NCBI GenBank assembly: GCA_027627225.1
Contig: CM051024.1
Location: 39,852,225 to 39,916,224 of the forward strand
Length of the DNA stretch: 64,000 bases
Direction: 5' to 3'
Source: Congeria kusceri
Lineage: Eukaryota; Mollusca; Bivalvia; Myida; Dreissenidae
Below, piece after piece: positions 1 to 15,600 of this stretch; within the stretch, counting starts at the first letter, position 1; the number at the start of each line of letters is the position of its first letter. The position numbers and the translations under genes were made by a program. The notes beneath the pieces were generated by a model. It was not told where the DNA came from and made no database searches. It saw only the letters and a program-made list of their open reading frames with translations.

Positions 1-464
1 GCTCGTGTACGTACATACATTTATTTACCACTTGAGTAAACAGAATATGTTTAATATATGTAACTGACGTTATTGAGATTTAAAATGTTTGGGTTTTTTT
101 TATTCTGCAAACACGTACGGCCAATTAAATATTGGTAAATCCTCTGAAAGTTTAATAGTATGCTTACATTATATAACATACTTGAATTTGTTTAAAATAA
201 AACACTAGTAGGTCAATATTTTTGGTTTAACATGTATCCGAAGTAAAATGTTATTTAAAACTTATTTTTCTCAAATTCCGTATAATTAAATTTATTTAGA
301 ACTGCAGTAATTAGATCTTAAGCTTTATCGGCAATTAAAATTTACTTCAACTGGACTTTGAATGCAAACCATAATTCTACATGTACACACTTTATGAAAC
401 ATTACTTATATAATGTTTACTTTGATGTCATTTTTAATGTTTACGCATTGGTCTTTTATATTAG
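1..464. other. Intron sequence upstream of the first visible exon
   Basis: AT-rich sequence with no convincing exon, repeat or RNA gene. It ends in a pyrimidine-rich stretch and the AG acceptor of the exon at 465, so it is read as the 3' part of an intron whose 5' exon is outside the window. Confidence 0.6.
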
Positions 465-620
465 ACGCCTCTGTCGCGATAGGAAAAAGTATCAACGCCG
501 ACAGCATAGTAAACAAAGTCATTTCGGATCCAGTTAACAGCTCTTTGCCTTATCAGGAATTTGACACCGTGACCTTCATGAAAACCAGTACCAATCCTAC
601 GTGGTTAATAGTGGAGCCAG
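465..620 (+). CDS. Exon 1, a-type half of cadherin-like module 1
   Basis: 52 codons between acceptor ttatattag and donor gtacgt, phase 1 on both sides. It contains the a-type signature GKSI-(x)7-VNK and ends in TWLIVEP, matching exons 5, 9 and 13. It is the first visible exon, but its phase-1 start shows that coding sequence lies upstream. Confidence 0.8.
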
Positions 621-3600
621 GTACGTCCCATATATCTTAATGTTATGTAGTTAAAGGGTACATTGTATAACACAACTGTGCACTGAAAGAGAATGTTTCA
701 TGCCAAGAATATATCGATGACGACAAGATGATGTGTACATGACCCATAACTGTGTATATGCAAGTGGTTTCAAATTGGGAAAATATGCGGCACGAACTTT
801 AATCAAATTTGCATATGTCCCCTATTGTCAACATAGCTGTCTTAGATAGATGAATTATAAGATTTATTACTAATACTGGTGTACAGGGGCTTACACACAA
901 CTCAGACATCAACAGATTTGTTTAGCGGGTTTTACACAAAACAGCAATTAGTTGGTACATTGACCAGTAATGCTGGAAATGCATTTGCAAAGCAATTGGC
1001 GGAACAACAGCTTTAGTGAAGCTTTAAATACCCAGTGAAAATGTTACTCGAGAGTGATGCTGCTCATGCGCACTAGGTTAACTCTCATGGTTGCAAACTT
1101 TTTCGTAGCCTTTACCTCTGCGTCTTTAACATCAACTATTTCTTTCACGATCTAAAATACAATACTATGGGTTTACAATTTGAGATTCGCTGCATTAGAA
1201 AATAATATTTTAACAAGGTTTTTTTTGTTAGCATTTACCCATACTTTACAAAGAAATGTCCGTGGTTTGCCTTTAAGAAATAAATGAACAAATGCGGGCC
1301 TAGCATTTGGGTTCCTCCATTATTATAAGTTGCAAATTTGCAAAAATTATATTGATATTCGTTAAGTGAAGAAAGCAATGGTTATTACAGATACTGGCCT
1401 TGTGGTAGTAAATGACACTGTAACCGATGCTGCTAGCAGCTTTGATGTTGACATCGTAGCTACGAACCGTAGAGGTCTTAACAAAACGGCAACATTTTCA
1501 GTGACTATACGTAAGATGTATAATGAGTACTAGAAGGATAAGTACAAATACCAATTCACTAATATATTAAACGCAGTAATAAATATTAAACATAAATTAG
1601 GTTATTAATTGTTTTGCAATGTAATTTTAATAAAATAATTGTTTTAGTAATAGTGTAATTCATTATCACACTTTGATGTGTAGTGACGTTTACCTTTCTA
1701 CCCAATGTTTCAAATTCGTTTTAATACCCATCGCGTTGATAACAAGGTCTATTAAGTATTAATTTTCATAAACGTCTGAATCAAAACAAACTTGCCCTTT
1801 TTAAATTCGTAATTTTACATAAAGTGCGTATTATGTTTCACCAGTGCACAGTCATGTCAACAATGGACCCACCAATACTTCCTTACACGAAAACACAGAC
1901 GTTCAGGTGGATGTGTGGTCAGTTAACGCCACGTGTGACGTCACATTCCCGTGTGGGAATTTCACGTGCTCGGACATTGCGCCTTGTGATACGTGTTATA
2001 CTAACAACCCGCTCTTTGGAACCAACGGTAAAATTTTGGAAGTTTCCTATCGCCAGGTCGGATATTTGATTTATCAAATAGATACGCATAACTAAGTCGT
2101 GATAACCAGGTACTTTCCGAGATAGCAAAAATATCCAGTATCCAGATTAGTATGTCATAATTACGGCTTAATAACTCGTTATTCCGTTTACTGGTTAAGC
2201 AGTTGTAATTAGGATTTTATTTTGTAATTAAGAGTTATTTAGTAGTAATTACAAGATAAAATACATTTCTCACCTGGCATCTTGAGCAAATATGATGTAT
2301 TATCTAGTATATTAAAGTAAAACGAGGCTGTATGGCAGTTTATAGCTTCGAATGATTCGTATGTTTTACAAGGCATTTTATTATTAATATAACATACAAA
2401 ACATCAAAACACCTTTTAAATTATATTTGTATTTGTTGTCATATCGATTTCATTGTATTTACTGATTATGTTTTATCACTTTTATGGTAGCATATCTCCT
2501 TTATTTTTATAGGTACAACCGTTTTCAAAAAGGAATGCAATGATCACACATGCGACAACGCATGTGACATTGCTCACTTTTGTTTAAATGCGGACAACCC
2601 AAACCATACGTACAACATTACTTGTGAAAAGAACAACACCTTCGGATACACCAATATTACCTCTGGAAGACCGTCTAAAGGCGCCTTTGTGGTCGTCGAT
2701 GGAGACGTGAATCCGCCGTTTAGCTTCACACGTAAGTAACGATTAAACATTTCTTTTCTATGCTGAATTAGTAGATATATTAATGGTGTCACATCCATTA
2801 ACAACTTGTGACATCAACCGGGTTAAATCTCCAATGCGTAATAATGACCGTTCCAAAGTGGTGACTCCAATTTGTAATCGTATTTAATTTGGTCTTTGTG
2901 CCCGCTTCTTGGTATTTGTGTTATATACTAGGGCTTTTCTTAAAGTTCATAGACAAAGATGCTTTTGGCAATAGATCATCAATGCAAACAACAATATGTA
3001 TATCAAATGAAAGATAAACATCTTGTGAAAATTAAGCACACACTTAAATATATGAAAACTACTTATATGGAAATACATTATTTTAAAGTAAACAACAATA
3101 TAAAGGATGGAGCACTTTGAATTCAAAGACTATCACTAATGAATTGTACTAATTCAAAACTTAATATAACCGATAAATATGGACTGTATGAAAATATTGT
3201 AATAGGCTGTTATTTTGTGACACCATAACATTATTTACTGAAAGTTTGGACATTATCATTGGCTGTTTTCAAACATAGCTAAATAAGCAAAAAAGCGTGG
3301 TAAAGAGTGTGCTAAACAAAAAGCATGAAAATGACTTCAAGGACGGAGCAGTTGATGAATTCGACATTGTGTAGCTTCTGAAATGAACTGGACCGTAAAG
3401 ATTTAATAATCACTGAACAGAAGAACAACTTACCTGCACAAAATAGTAACTGACGACATTATAACTACTGATTTTACATGGTCTGAGAATTTGTAACATG
3501 CCATAGATACCATTGGTGAATTCATGAAATGTGCAATGTTATTCATTGTAAAACGGATTTGCAGTGACACTTATTTCACATTATTTTGAAATTCCCAACA

Positions 3601-6600
3601 TGGCTGCAATATCTACCATAGCTTTATATGAAAGAACATTAACAAAACACGTATGTGCAGACTACTAAACGAATTAAACACGAGGGAGATTAATTCGCAA
3701 ATATGTCAAGAAATGTTCAATTTTGACGTAATTCTGACGTCAATCTGCTCCGTATGTTTGACAGTGTGGATTGCAAATAAGCTGTAATGCTGTACATGTT
3801 CTATATATGTAAAGTATGTCCGTAATATGTAGAAATTAAATGTTCTTTGTAATGTTGTAATTTGATGATCATTTGCATTGCAAAAAATAATAAATTCGTC
3901 ATTGTCCATGAACTTTAAGACCAGCCCTCGTACAATGATGCATACAAGAACTTGTGTACTGGCGAAAACATGACCTTAAGTTGTAATTTAATTAAGAGTG
4001 TCTCTCTCTAAGGCTACTGGAGCTTTATTATCTGTTTATTGATAATGGTCTTACGTATAATGAAATATATGAAAGATGAGTATTAATCCTGATCACGTGG
4101 TTGCAATGTGCGTCGAGCTATCGATCTATATTTGTCGCAACAACAATATTATTGTGCAATAGTTAGTCTCGATATTGAATATGTGCCAGCGTTTACTGAC
4201 ATAATTAATTAATTAATTGACCAGTTATACCAACGTTAAAAGTAAATATTGCACGATTCACTAGTAATGTGTAACTTACATTCATGACATTGTAGGTGGT
4301 ACCTCAATCAAGGTCGGTCGCAGTATCGAGGGTAACGATAACTTAGTCAACAAAATACTCTCAGATCCGATTGACAACCTCTATGAAACAGACCGTGTTA
4401 CGTTCAACATATCAAGTATCGCACCCCCTGGACTAACTTGGTTATATATTGACCCAAGTATGTCATTAGTAAAGGGACATTTCTGATTAAATCCATCATA
4501 CTAGTATACAGATACGAATTTAACGCATAATAATATGAAATGAACGCGCATTGTAGTCAATCTTTTGAATCTGAATGCTGCACTCAGACATGGTAATGTT
4601 ATATTACATATTTTGCTAGTATTCAATGTAATTTTTCATCCTTGGCATTGACCGTCCCAAGGCGGTGACCCCAGTTTTAATCATTTTTATGTTCTGTATT
4701 GTATAGGCAGTTGGTCACTTGCCTTAAATAAATGATCAGCGGATGCAAATAAGGGTTTGTCTCCTGGTGATGTCTCTGGAGTTTCAGTATTCTTATATTT
4801 CATGCAATAGCATTAACGTTATATTTGTTTTGCATTTAAAATTTCTATTTCATTTCAATTACAGGTAAATCCAATCTAATGTCTACGTAATACAATTCAC
4901 ACGTTGTCACGCATAATTTGCTATAAAATTCTATTTCAGCAACCGGGGAAATCAAAGTAAACGGTTCGCTGGAATCAGAAACTAATACGCAGTATACTGT
5001 TCAATTTTGCGCAACAAATAGACGAAATTTGTACAATTGCGGTTTACTTGACATTCAAATACGTAAGTAAGCTTTATTACTTGCGGTATTAATATCTTAA
5101 TTGTATATGGTTTATTTGTACTGGGGTTTAACATAATGTATATGGAATAATGGCAATGGCCATTGCGTCCCCATGTGATCAGATCGTGTGTTCGTTGCCT
5201 GCTCGAGTACCGGTAGATCTAGTTAAAATGAACAATTACTAATTATATTCACAAAAGTCTTATCCGTTTGACAATGGAGCTAAATATACTTTGAAACTAT
5301 ACAAAAAGTAAGGAAACTAAATAGAATACTAATGTATTATGCATTGCTGATAACTTGCATATAAGTAGTTATGCTGTGCAGTCTACAGTAACGTAACCAG
5401 TGAACCTTTTGACGTGGAGCTTCACGAGAACACAGACGCCAAACGTGACGTTTGGCACGTGACAGCCATGTGTGACATCACATTTGAATGTCCGGGCGAT
5501 ACAAATTACACATGCGCTGATGTCGTAGCGTGTGATTCGTGTGTTGTATACGACCAGAACAATCTTTTTGACACTGAACCAAAAGGTACTGTGAAAATAT
5601 TGTTATTCGTGGGCCAATAATTTTCGTGGATTTCGTGGGTAGACGAAACCACGCACTCAAGTGCCGGCGAATAAATGATGCATTGTATACCCACCAGCAA
5701 GTCTACATCTAAGCTGACTGTGAGCAATTAAGACATTTGCGTAAAGAGCATATCGCTTGTTTAATAATGAATCATAAATTAAATATTTACAATATTAGAA
5801 TGTTTTATAATCCAAATGAGTTGAAACTGAATTCAATAACGTAACTGCCTTATGAGAGTTAGCTAGAAATAAGTAATCAATGGGTGTTTTAATTCTGTTC
5901 ATAATGCACATCACTTAACATAGCTATATTTATTGTAATTTTATTTACATCTTTAGGTCTTTAACACTACAAAAATGATTCAGAAATAAGTTTTATAGCA
6001 CGAACATGTCACACTTTTCACTGCGTAGTTTTCTGGTAGTTTTGTTTTCATCGTTTGTTAAATGAAATATGATAAATGCTGTTTTGTACTAATGAAACTG
6101 TATCAGTACATGGATATACCGTTTTGAAAGTCCGTATTGCTGTTTGCACCTCACGTTTTGATTGCACCTTGTTTTGTTTTGTTCTTAAGCAAATACGACA
6201 TTTACCGTATTCAAGAGGCAATGTGAGCAGGAACTCTGTGACAGCTGTGACATTTCAAAGCACTGTGTCAACGGGGGCGAATCCTACAACTACACGGTGT
6301 CGTGTGTGCGAAATGACACAGTGGGCCACAGCGGCTTCACCACAGGAAACGCTTCTTTAGCAAGGACGTTGTCATTGTTCAACGATATATATCCGCCATT
6401 CGCGTACGACAATCCATGTACGCAGACTTACAACGACAAGTTCTAATATTACTTGGTTATTGATATTAACACTTAGCTTATTACATGTCATTGAAGATAC
6501 ACACCTATGAAAATCATCAGTTCAGTGCATTTTATTTTAATTATTAAAATTATCGTGAGTATAATGCTCACAAAAGACACACGAAGGTCTTAAAACGTTT

Positions 6601-9600
6601 GGTCATTTAAAGATTTAATTTATCATTGAAATATTTGACAAATCAAATTAAAGATACTTTAGATTTTCAGTTGTTAGCTCAGTGCATTTATTTACATGTC
6701 AACTAAGTAGTTATTAACAAACTATATTAAAACTAAGTCACATACGTAACTTGGGTGTGTTTTCTCCAGTCTTTACTTAAACACTGCTGTTTTGTTACGT
6801 TACATGAACACGAGCACAACACTTGTGTAAATTAAGTTCAGTTGGTTATAACAACTACTTTAAAACTTGAATACACATAATTTACGTTATGTTTTCTTTT
6901 CATCGCGTAAATTTAATGTTTATATTTTATATTAGTGAACGCCACGATTCAAGTTGGGAAGAGCATACTGGGTATTGGTGAACTGATCAACAAGGTTATT
7001 TCACAACCTAACGCCACTGAAGACGACAACGATAAGCCGAGGTTCTACTTTGGCCCCGGGTACAATCCGAGCTGGCTTGAAGTTGACGAAAGTGGGTAGA
7101 AACTAAAACAATATACAAATATAGTTTTAATATTATTTCCATCATTTAAGGGATATATGTGTTTGTGTAACTGTTTTAACACACACACACACACACACAA
7201 ATCATTAACATTCAACAGAGAAGTGTATATCAATACTTATAAAGGCATGTATTTGATTTATGTAACTATTTAGTTTGTCACAGTGTATATGATGATGTAA
7301 ATTTAATGATTGGTCGATTTCCTAGTTAATATATTTATCTAAGCACACCTCTCATAATAACACTTTTATAGCCATTTATATTGAAATTTGAATTGATGAT
7401 GCAACATAATCCCCAAATAATTGACATAACATCGTATCATTTTGAAATTAGCTAAAAATTGGGGACGGCCCTTGCTAGCAAATATTTTAATCATTATTCA
7501 ATAACAATACATAGAGTAGTTCCTGTTTGTCTTTATCTTGTAGCAAATGGAGATATTCGTGTTGTCAATGATTTGTCAGCGGAAGAAGCAACACACTTAC
7601 ATTTAGAAATATGCGTTGAAAACCGTAGGCATCAGAACACGTGCCAACCTCTGGACATCAATATACGTAAGTAGCACAAAGGGTATTATGTTCATTATCT
7701 TTAATTGCAGGTTCGAGACCCATCCGCCACTCGAAGTATATGTGCTTTTTATACGAATATTGAAATATTGGCATATTGGTAAATGTGTGTACTGTGTATA
7801 CGGTTTTAATGAATTCGTGCAACTGTTACTGTTAATTTAAACGGAATATGGCTGTTGCATTGGGCTATAATAGCGCATACTGTAACTGACACTGCTGAAT
7901 GGACAGCATTTCAACAGATTATTATAGTTATAAAATATAACTATTACCTATTTTCAGTTCACACAAATATCACGAGCATTCCAAATCACACAGAGCTGCA
8001 CGAGAACACTGATAGTGAGAAACGTGTTTGGACCGTCACAGCAACCATTGACGTCACGTTCTTGTGCGGTATCTACACCTGCGCTAAACTGATTGACAGT
8101 GATTTTTGCACATTGGTTGATTTCGAGCAAAACGGTCTTTATGAAATAAGGACACAAGGTAACAGTTTTAATTTCTACTGAGGACGAGATGAATTCATGC
8201 TTTTTATTGTATAAAACGTGTGTTTAATTGTATATGTGATCTTAAAATAGCATATATATTTTTGTATTTGTTTATAGTTGTCAGATTGATAAAATAATCT
8301 GAACGATCTCTTTCTTGAAGCCAGAAACCTATCGAGAACAAATTGGGTTACATAAATTTCAATAATTTCTAATTTTGATAATTTATTATTGTAAATATAT
8401 TGGAAGTACAGTTTAGGAGATTGAAATATAGCTTCAAGTAATTACTGATATTAAATAAACAACACAGCTATAGAGATGTTTCCTTTCGTATTTGTTTATT
8501 ATACTATTGTTTCGTATCTTAGACGAAATAACAACATAAAGCAATTTCAAGAACTACTGACAGATTGTTATCATGCTATAAAAAAAAACATTTAACATTA
8601 TATTTACAAATATGATCTTCATATTACTAGGGATTGAACACCATGTCTACAAGAAAGAATGTGATAAGAAGTTTTGCCATCCATGTAACATCGCTGACCA
8701 TTGCGTCAACGCCAACGAAACCCACCCCTACGGCGTGGACTGCGTAAAGAACAAAACCGTTAATGAGGTTAACTTCACGACAGGACATGCAACTCAAAAT
8801 CAGTCTATTTTCTTCTACCCAGACACACAGCCCTCTTTTATATTTGAAAGTAAGACGCATTTATTGTAGTACACAATAATTACGTATATTAGTATAGTTG
8901 TAGCATACCTTTACCGAAATACGCTAGTTATTTAACGAGCCCGCAGGGCGAGTTTAAATAACTCAATTATTGAGGTAAAAGAGCGTGCTGTATATTGAAA
9001 GTTAGTTGTAATTTATCCGCCCACCATTGATATCACAGTTATAGAATACCGCAAAACAAAGAAAACTCTCTTAAATATGGTATAAGTGATAATTAACTTA
9101 TGGTTTTACTACTTTTATTTTACTTTTCTAAGCATATTGAATAAAGTATGGTTATCGTATTTATTGATGCCACGTTCTCTTTTTTTAAATCGCCGAAATA
9201 TTGTTTTTATTTTACATAGTATAAATATGACATATATTACAATATTGCGTTTAAACACATTTGCCTTAGTTTAAGGTATGTATTGCTGCTAGTCCATTCA
9301 GATAACAAAAACATGCGAGCAATCATTAAAACATTACTATTTCACAATTCAAACAGTCAAACTTTCAGGCGCATTTCCTTCTTTATCTGACCCCACCCCA
9401 AACATGGGGTATTGTACTCCTGTGTACTGGCACCCTGGTCACAGTGTGAGGACCGTAATCATCTGAAATCACATACACAGCTGCAGAGGTAGATATCAAT
9501 TGAAACATTGCACTCTATCATTGCTCCGTCAGCTGAGAAAAAAGATTGCAGATAAATGATAAGAACTTTTATGGAGCAATATACTGAGTGGAATACCCCA

Positions 9601-12600
9601 TGGAGAGGCCAGACATTCCTATAACTAGGCCTTTAAGTGCCGTAATAATTCAAATTGTAAACGAAGCCCAATGTATTGATGACGTAAATTTAAAGAATAT
9701 TTAACTGTTGTATGAATATTTCTTTTGAAGATTATAGTCATGTGGTGGTGCTTCAAAACGATTCCAAAGCGATAGTGAATAAGATGATACCGTACTATAT
9801 AAATGAAACCGACGACAATGATACAATTGCCTACTACACAAAGATCACTCCGCGGCCATCTTGGATTCATGGCAACATATTATTGAAGTTAAATACATGT
9901 AAGTTATTTTTCACCCAGGGCAATAAATCTTTAGCAGTACATGTATATAATTTGTATGTACATAAATGTTTAACAACCCATTTTGTAACACGTTAATTTG
10001 TTTTTCATTTTCATCTACTATAACTAAGCTGTTGCCATAGTATTTAACAATGAAATACCACACTACTTTTCAACATGACTTTTCTTGGTTAACGCTAATG
10101 ACTGATGGCCAGTTGCAAGTAGCTCTATGACTATTCAAGGTTTTGATTGGTGATATTATCAAGCGTAGCAGTAAAATAACTACCCTTTGAAATGAACCAT
10201 TCAGAAAACACCGCGTCGGCTAAATGTTTCTTTCCATAACAATGTGTTAAGAATATAAAGATGGTACATTTTATCAAATATAAATATCATACAGCATTAA
10301 GTTCAACTTCAGGTATATAGCCTTATCATTAACACCCCAAGACCATTTTAAAACATCGATGTTTTCCCTCAAAAAGGTTGCTGTATACTAACTCTCTGCA
10401 TAATTATTTATATTTTAGCTACTGGGGAAATCTATATTGCTCATCCGTTGGATTTCGAGTTCTCATACACTTTCAACATGACAACATGTGTTCAAAATCG
10501 ACGAAATTTAACGTTCTGCAATTCTTTCGACATCACACTATGTAAGTATGACCCATATATGCATTATTAAATTTAACCGCGACATTAGTTTATAGTAAGA
10601 TACCCGCAATGTAACATTTAACTTTCGAGGACCAAGACATTTTCTTTTCCTTTGCTATACCAAAAAGGCGATTGATAGCAAAAGACATTAAATATTACAT
10701 TATATATTATTATGATGTTTATATTGCTTATGAACATGTTATCTAGTTCATACTTTACAACCAAAACATATTGTATTCATACTTTAACTACAAGATGTAA
10801 TTTCCATTCGACTTATTTATTATTTGAAGAAACATGTCGACAGAGATTACGAACATAATTCATGAATTATTTACATTAACAAAGACTAACTTGAGGGTAA
10901 ATCACATAGTAGAAGTGAAGTGCTGAAACATTGCGAATAAAAATCTGAATTAGAATCTGTAAACAAACCCGCATTTTGGAAAATACAATACGTTAACATT
11001 TTATCATGATCTGAGAAACATGACAATAACTTTTCATTTATGATATTATTTTTCTAATACTGCGAATTATTCTGTCAAAAGACTATTCTTGAGATCAGGT
11101 ACATTTATATATTAAAATGGTAGAGGAATAGATTTAATAGTTATTTGTAAAAACCAATCGAACGTGTTTCGCTTATTGTTGAATGTGGCAATTGGATAAA
11201 TCTGTTATTTATATTCGTAGTAGCCAATGGGTGGTGTGAAATGATGCAGTGCGTGGTATACATGTAGACTAAGCAACTCAATCCAAGCTTCAGAATGAGT
11301 TTATTGACATTTCATTTGCCATCGTCATCTTTATACCAGGGGCATGCTACCAGACGCCAAACTGTTCAACCCAGAGTATTACAATAAATGACACATACGC
11401 CATCAGTGACCTTCAGCAAGCGAACAATACTTTGTTTGTGATGGAATACCCGAATTCCACGGAGCACTTTCCGGATTTCAGGTACTTGTTACTCTCAGCG
11501 AATCAGTTAATTTTCCAATTTTTAGAAAAGCAACAAACATTGCACCACCAGCACCATCGCCACCACAACCGCCATCACCACTATTACAACCACTGCCATC
11601 GCCTCCACCAACGGCACCACGACCGCCATCACCACTATCACAACCACCGCAATGCCACCACCAATGGCACCACCACCATCACAGCGACATCATCTACAAA
11701 AACAATAACACAATAACCACAACAATACTCGAACATTTATGTGTTAACGAATGTTTGTCGAAACGTTTTATAAAATGAAAAAAGAAATTGTTAAGAGTGC
11801 ATAGAACGTTGATTTAATACCAAAATCCCCATCATAAGAAATACCGTTGTCGCGACGTTTTGTTTCACAGGAGCAATTGGGCCAATCTGACATGGAGTCT
11901 AGAAAAGAATGGATTTGAAGAGGTGGCAATTGACCCTCTCACAGGTGAGAGAGTTAAGTATTACAATTATGTTAGACTCGTTTGTTGTTGTTTTTTAACT
12001 GATCGGCACAGCTGTAATGGTCAATTATAATGCTAAAATAAGTAACACAATTACATCTAGCAGGCTAGGCGTAACCCCAATGTTCCCGTTCGAGAAATAC
12101 ACCCGCACTGTTAAGTATCTTGTGTCAAAAGTTCCTACTTCCACGAAATAAACAACTTCCCGAAACAAACTAGATCATTAAAGTTTAAAAGTGTATTATA
12201 TTCTATATCGGTTTATTTTTACCAGCCCATATCAGAAGGTAACAGTTTGATTTGTTTCTTTCAGGTGAAATTTGGGTGACAAGAAATATCAGTATATGGC
12301 CATCTTGGCCTTCGAGAGATTACAATATGACAGTGACAGTGACCAATTCGGAGTCATGCTACACTACAACATGTAACATGGAAGTCACCATCTACTACAT
12401 AAACTGGGTACGTCCAGATGGGTCAAATTGTTCTTGTTTTCTGGAAAGAAATATATCGAAGAATAAAGTATAATTACGGACTATCATTTATCAAGTAAAA
12501 CTTTCTTAAATAATATTTTGCAATAAGATACCATATTCGGACCACCTATATAAAGAAAGAAGTTTTAAAGCTTGCTATCATTTTTGACGATATATTGTGT

Positions 12601-15600
12601 ATGTTTTCTGTTTTATATTTTACTTGATAGTTGCATGAATATAATTTCAAAACTATAATCTCAAACAGCACTGCTATCCATACAGCTGAAGAGCATACTG
12701 ACCATGACTTTAAGACCATGAATAGGTTAATTTTGAAGTTTGAGATTGGAAGCGAAGTGTGTCATGCTGCAAAAGACTAATTTACTTCATGTGCTTATTT
12801 TTAGCTGACATTTAATAGCAAAGAGTCAATGCTAATATATTTTTTGTCGTTAAAAGGTTACAGAACAGCTAGGATTTCTTCACAAGGCAAAACGCGATAT
12901 GTATGATGTTCACTTCCAGTCGAAGCATTCTTTACAAAATCATAGTCTCAGTGCTAATGTATTTCTTTATGAAACGAATTGTTAACATGAGCTTCAGCTT
13001 CTTCACAAGACAAACGCGATAGTTGATTTTCACTTTGGGTCGTGACATTCTTTACAACATCATAGTGTCAGTGCTAATATATGTTCATATGTAAAGCGAA
13101 AAAAGAAACACGATAAAAATTGATAACTTGAGCTACAGCTTCTTCACACGACAAACGTTGATGTTCATATCTTATCGTAGCTTTCTTTACAACTGCACAT
13201 ACGTATATTTGCGAACAGAAGCAAAATGCTAACATATACATCTGACAATACACTACAATGTACACGCACTATATTAACGGCAGAAATCACATTTTTTACC
13301 AGGAACCACATATAGTGTCCCTCCCAGAGAATGCGAGTTTACACGAAGACAGAGACGAAGAGAAAGTTCTCCATATATTGGAAATTTACGACAACAACTA
13401 CGATAGGTGTGTAGCCTTTTCTGCAGACTGTGTGTAACTGATATATAGAGAGTTGAAAACCATAAGTTACTAACTGCTTCTGAATTTAGTGGCAGTTAGC
13501 ACCTTCTGGGTTTCATCCCTCGATCTGATAATACCCCAGAATAGCCGCCCAGAATAGCCGCCCAGAATAGCCGATGTATTCTTGATTCATGTTCACTATT
13601 GTACTTAAAGCTTTAAGGAAAATCTTGTGACTTTTCAATGCCATTATATGCAAAAATGTTGTACATTCCTTACAACGCTCGCAAGCTTTAGTTATGCCTA
13701 AGTAATAATATAAAAACACCCGGTTTATGTTTATATCATGACTTGAGTTTGGTTACTAGATTTCTATTTTCCCTTTTTCCAACATGTTTCGGTCGACAGT
13801 TAAGATGTTTTTAAGACTTATTACACTGAAATCAATTCTTAATTGCATAACATTGCACACATATTTCAGGGTCGGTGAGCATGACCAAATCGAGGACAAC
13901 ATCACCTGCTGGATTGACTATGTACACGATGCGTCAGGAAACAACGACATGGGGTTGTTTGACCTAAGAGAAGATACGAATAACACAAACAGATGGAACT
14001 GTAAGTATTATATTTGCTTTCATAATCTCATCGTTTATGAATACGTATGACTTAACTAAAGTCAAGTTATACGTGAATTTAGTGTGTATGTGATATAAAT
14101 ATCTCTACCATATAGTAAGTAAGTAAGTAAGTTTATTGTAAAGAAAGGCCTCAGGACAATAATACAACATTTTACAAAACAAACATATACAAATCACATA
14201 GAGTTGTCCAAATGATTATATACATATATAATTTGTACAAAATAAACACCGTAAAAGTTGTATTAATAAATGCAACAGCACAGTAATAATCTCTAAATAA
14301 CTAAATAACATTGTAATGTTATGTTTCAGTTGAATATCTTATTAAATTATTAACATAGTAGGCCAATTTGTTGATAACATTCTCGTTTTCATTTTTTAAC
14401 AGATTGTGGAAATTGGTAATATTATTTCTACCACGATACCAATTATACAAATAATTTTGTCTAATTTCAGCATATTTTGGACATTCAAAAAATACATGAT
14501 ACTCATCTTCTATTATAGTGGTATTATTTTCTGTATGACAATGATCGCACATTCTAAGGTTTCTAGGGATTCCAAATTGTCTACCTAATTCAATTGCAAA
14601 GCTATTATTCGAACATCGAAACCTTGCTAACGACTGTCTATATTGTAACGGCAATTCAATGTTTAAATATCTTTCTACATTTAGCAGGGTTTTGAATTGT
14701 CTGTATGTATCACATCTAGAAGAGTCAATCATGTTTTCATGCCATGTTTGAGTCGCACAATCAATCAGTCGTTGTTTAAATTGTATTATGAAGATATTAA
14801 CATCCCCGACATCCCGAGAAACCCAAATAAAGCCATAACCGTATTTCAAAAGAAGCTCTTTTACATGAGTTACCCAATTTCTCCTCCCAATATCATCTAG
14901 AGACTTTAACATTTTGGAACAATTTTTGGGATATCTACTAATGGACATTTGGAGAAGTTTACACCAATATTTTACACATGTTGTATGATATATAACATAC
15001 ATAGGTAAGCAGCCACACTCACCTAAAGCTACGCAGTTTTTCACTGAAGTTTTGACACCTAAAAAGTATTTACAAACACCTATCTGTGAACGTTCAATAG
15101 TATCACTATAGGCGAAGCCCCAGATTTCGGCTCCGAATGTAAAAATTGGTGTAATCATCGAATCGTAAAGTTTAAAAAATTCAGTATGGGCGAAAGATCC
15201 GAATGGAATTTGGTATACTTTAATCGAAAAAAGTGCTGTTCTAGCTTGCGCTGCTAGTTTAGGTTTAGCAGCTGACCAACACAACTTCCGGGGTAAATAG
15301 GATACCCATATATTTGTATACAGATGTTGTATTAACCGGACTTTCATTAAAATACCATTTTTCATAATCACGTAGTGACCCGCCATTTCTAAGTATCATT
15401 ATTTCTGTTTTCTTTAAGTTAATGTTAGTAAGAGCACAGAATTCTGCAATAACATTTAGGTGCGATTGTAAATTAACGGCAGTATCCGCACAATTGGCAA
15501 TGTCATCCGCAAAGAGTATACAAAATATATCTGGAATATCATTTGTTACAAAGATTCCATTATTACATTTTTGTTTGATAAATGAACACAAGTCGTTTAT

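Noticed and set aside
1919..2128. Minus-strand open frame overlapping exon 3
   Set aside because: It lies antisense to a well-supported exon and has no recognisable domain. Many similar antisense frames elsewhere are shadows of the + strand exons.
11540..11716. CRISPR-like or protein-coding His repeat
   Set aside because: The triplets are imperfect and unspaced, in a eukaryotic intron; simple low-complexity sequence explains it.
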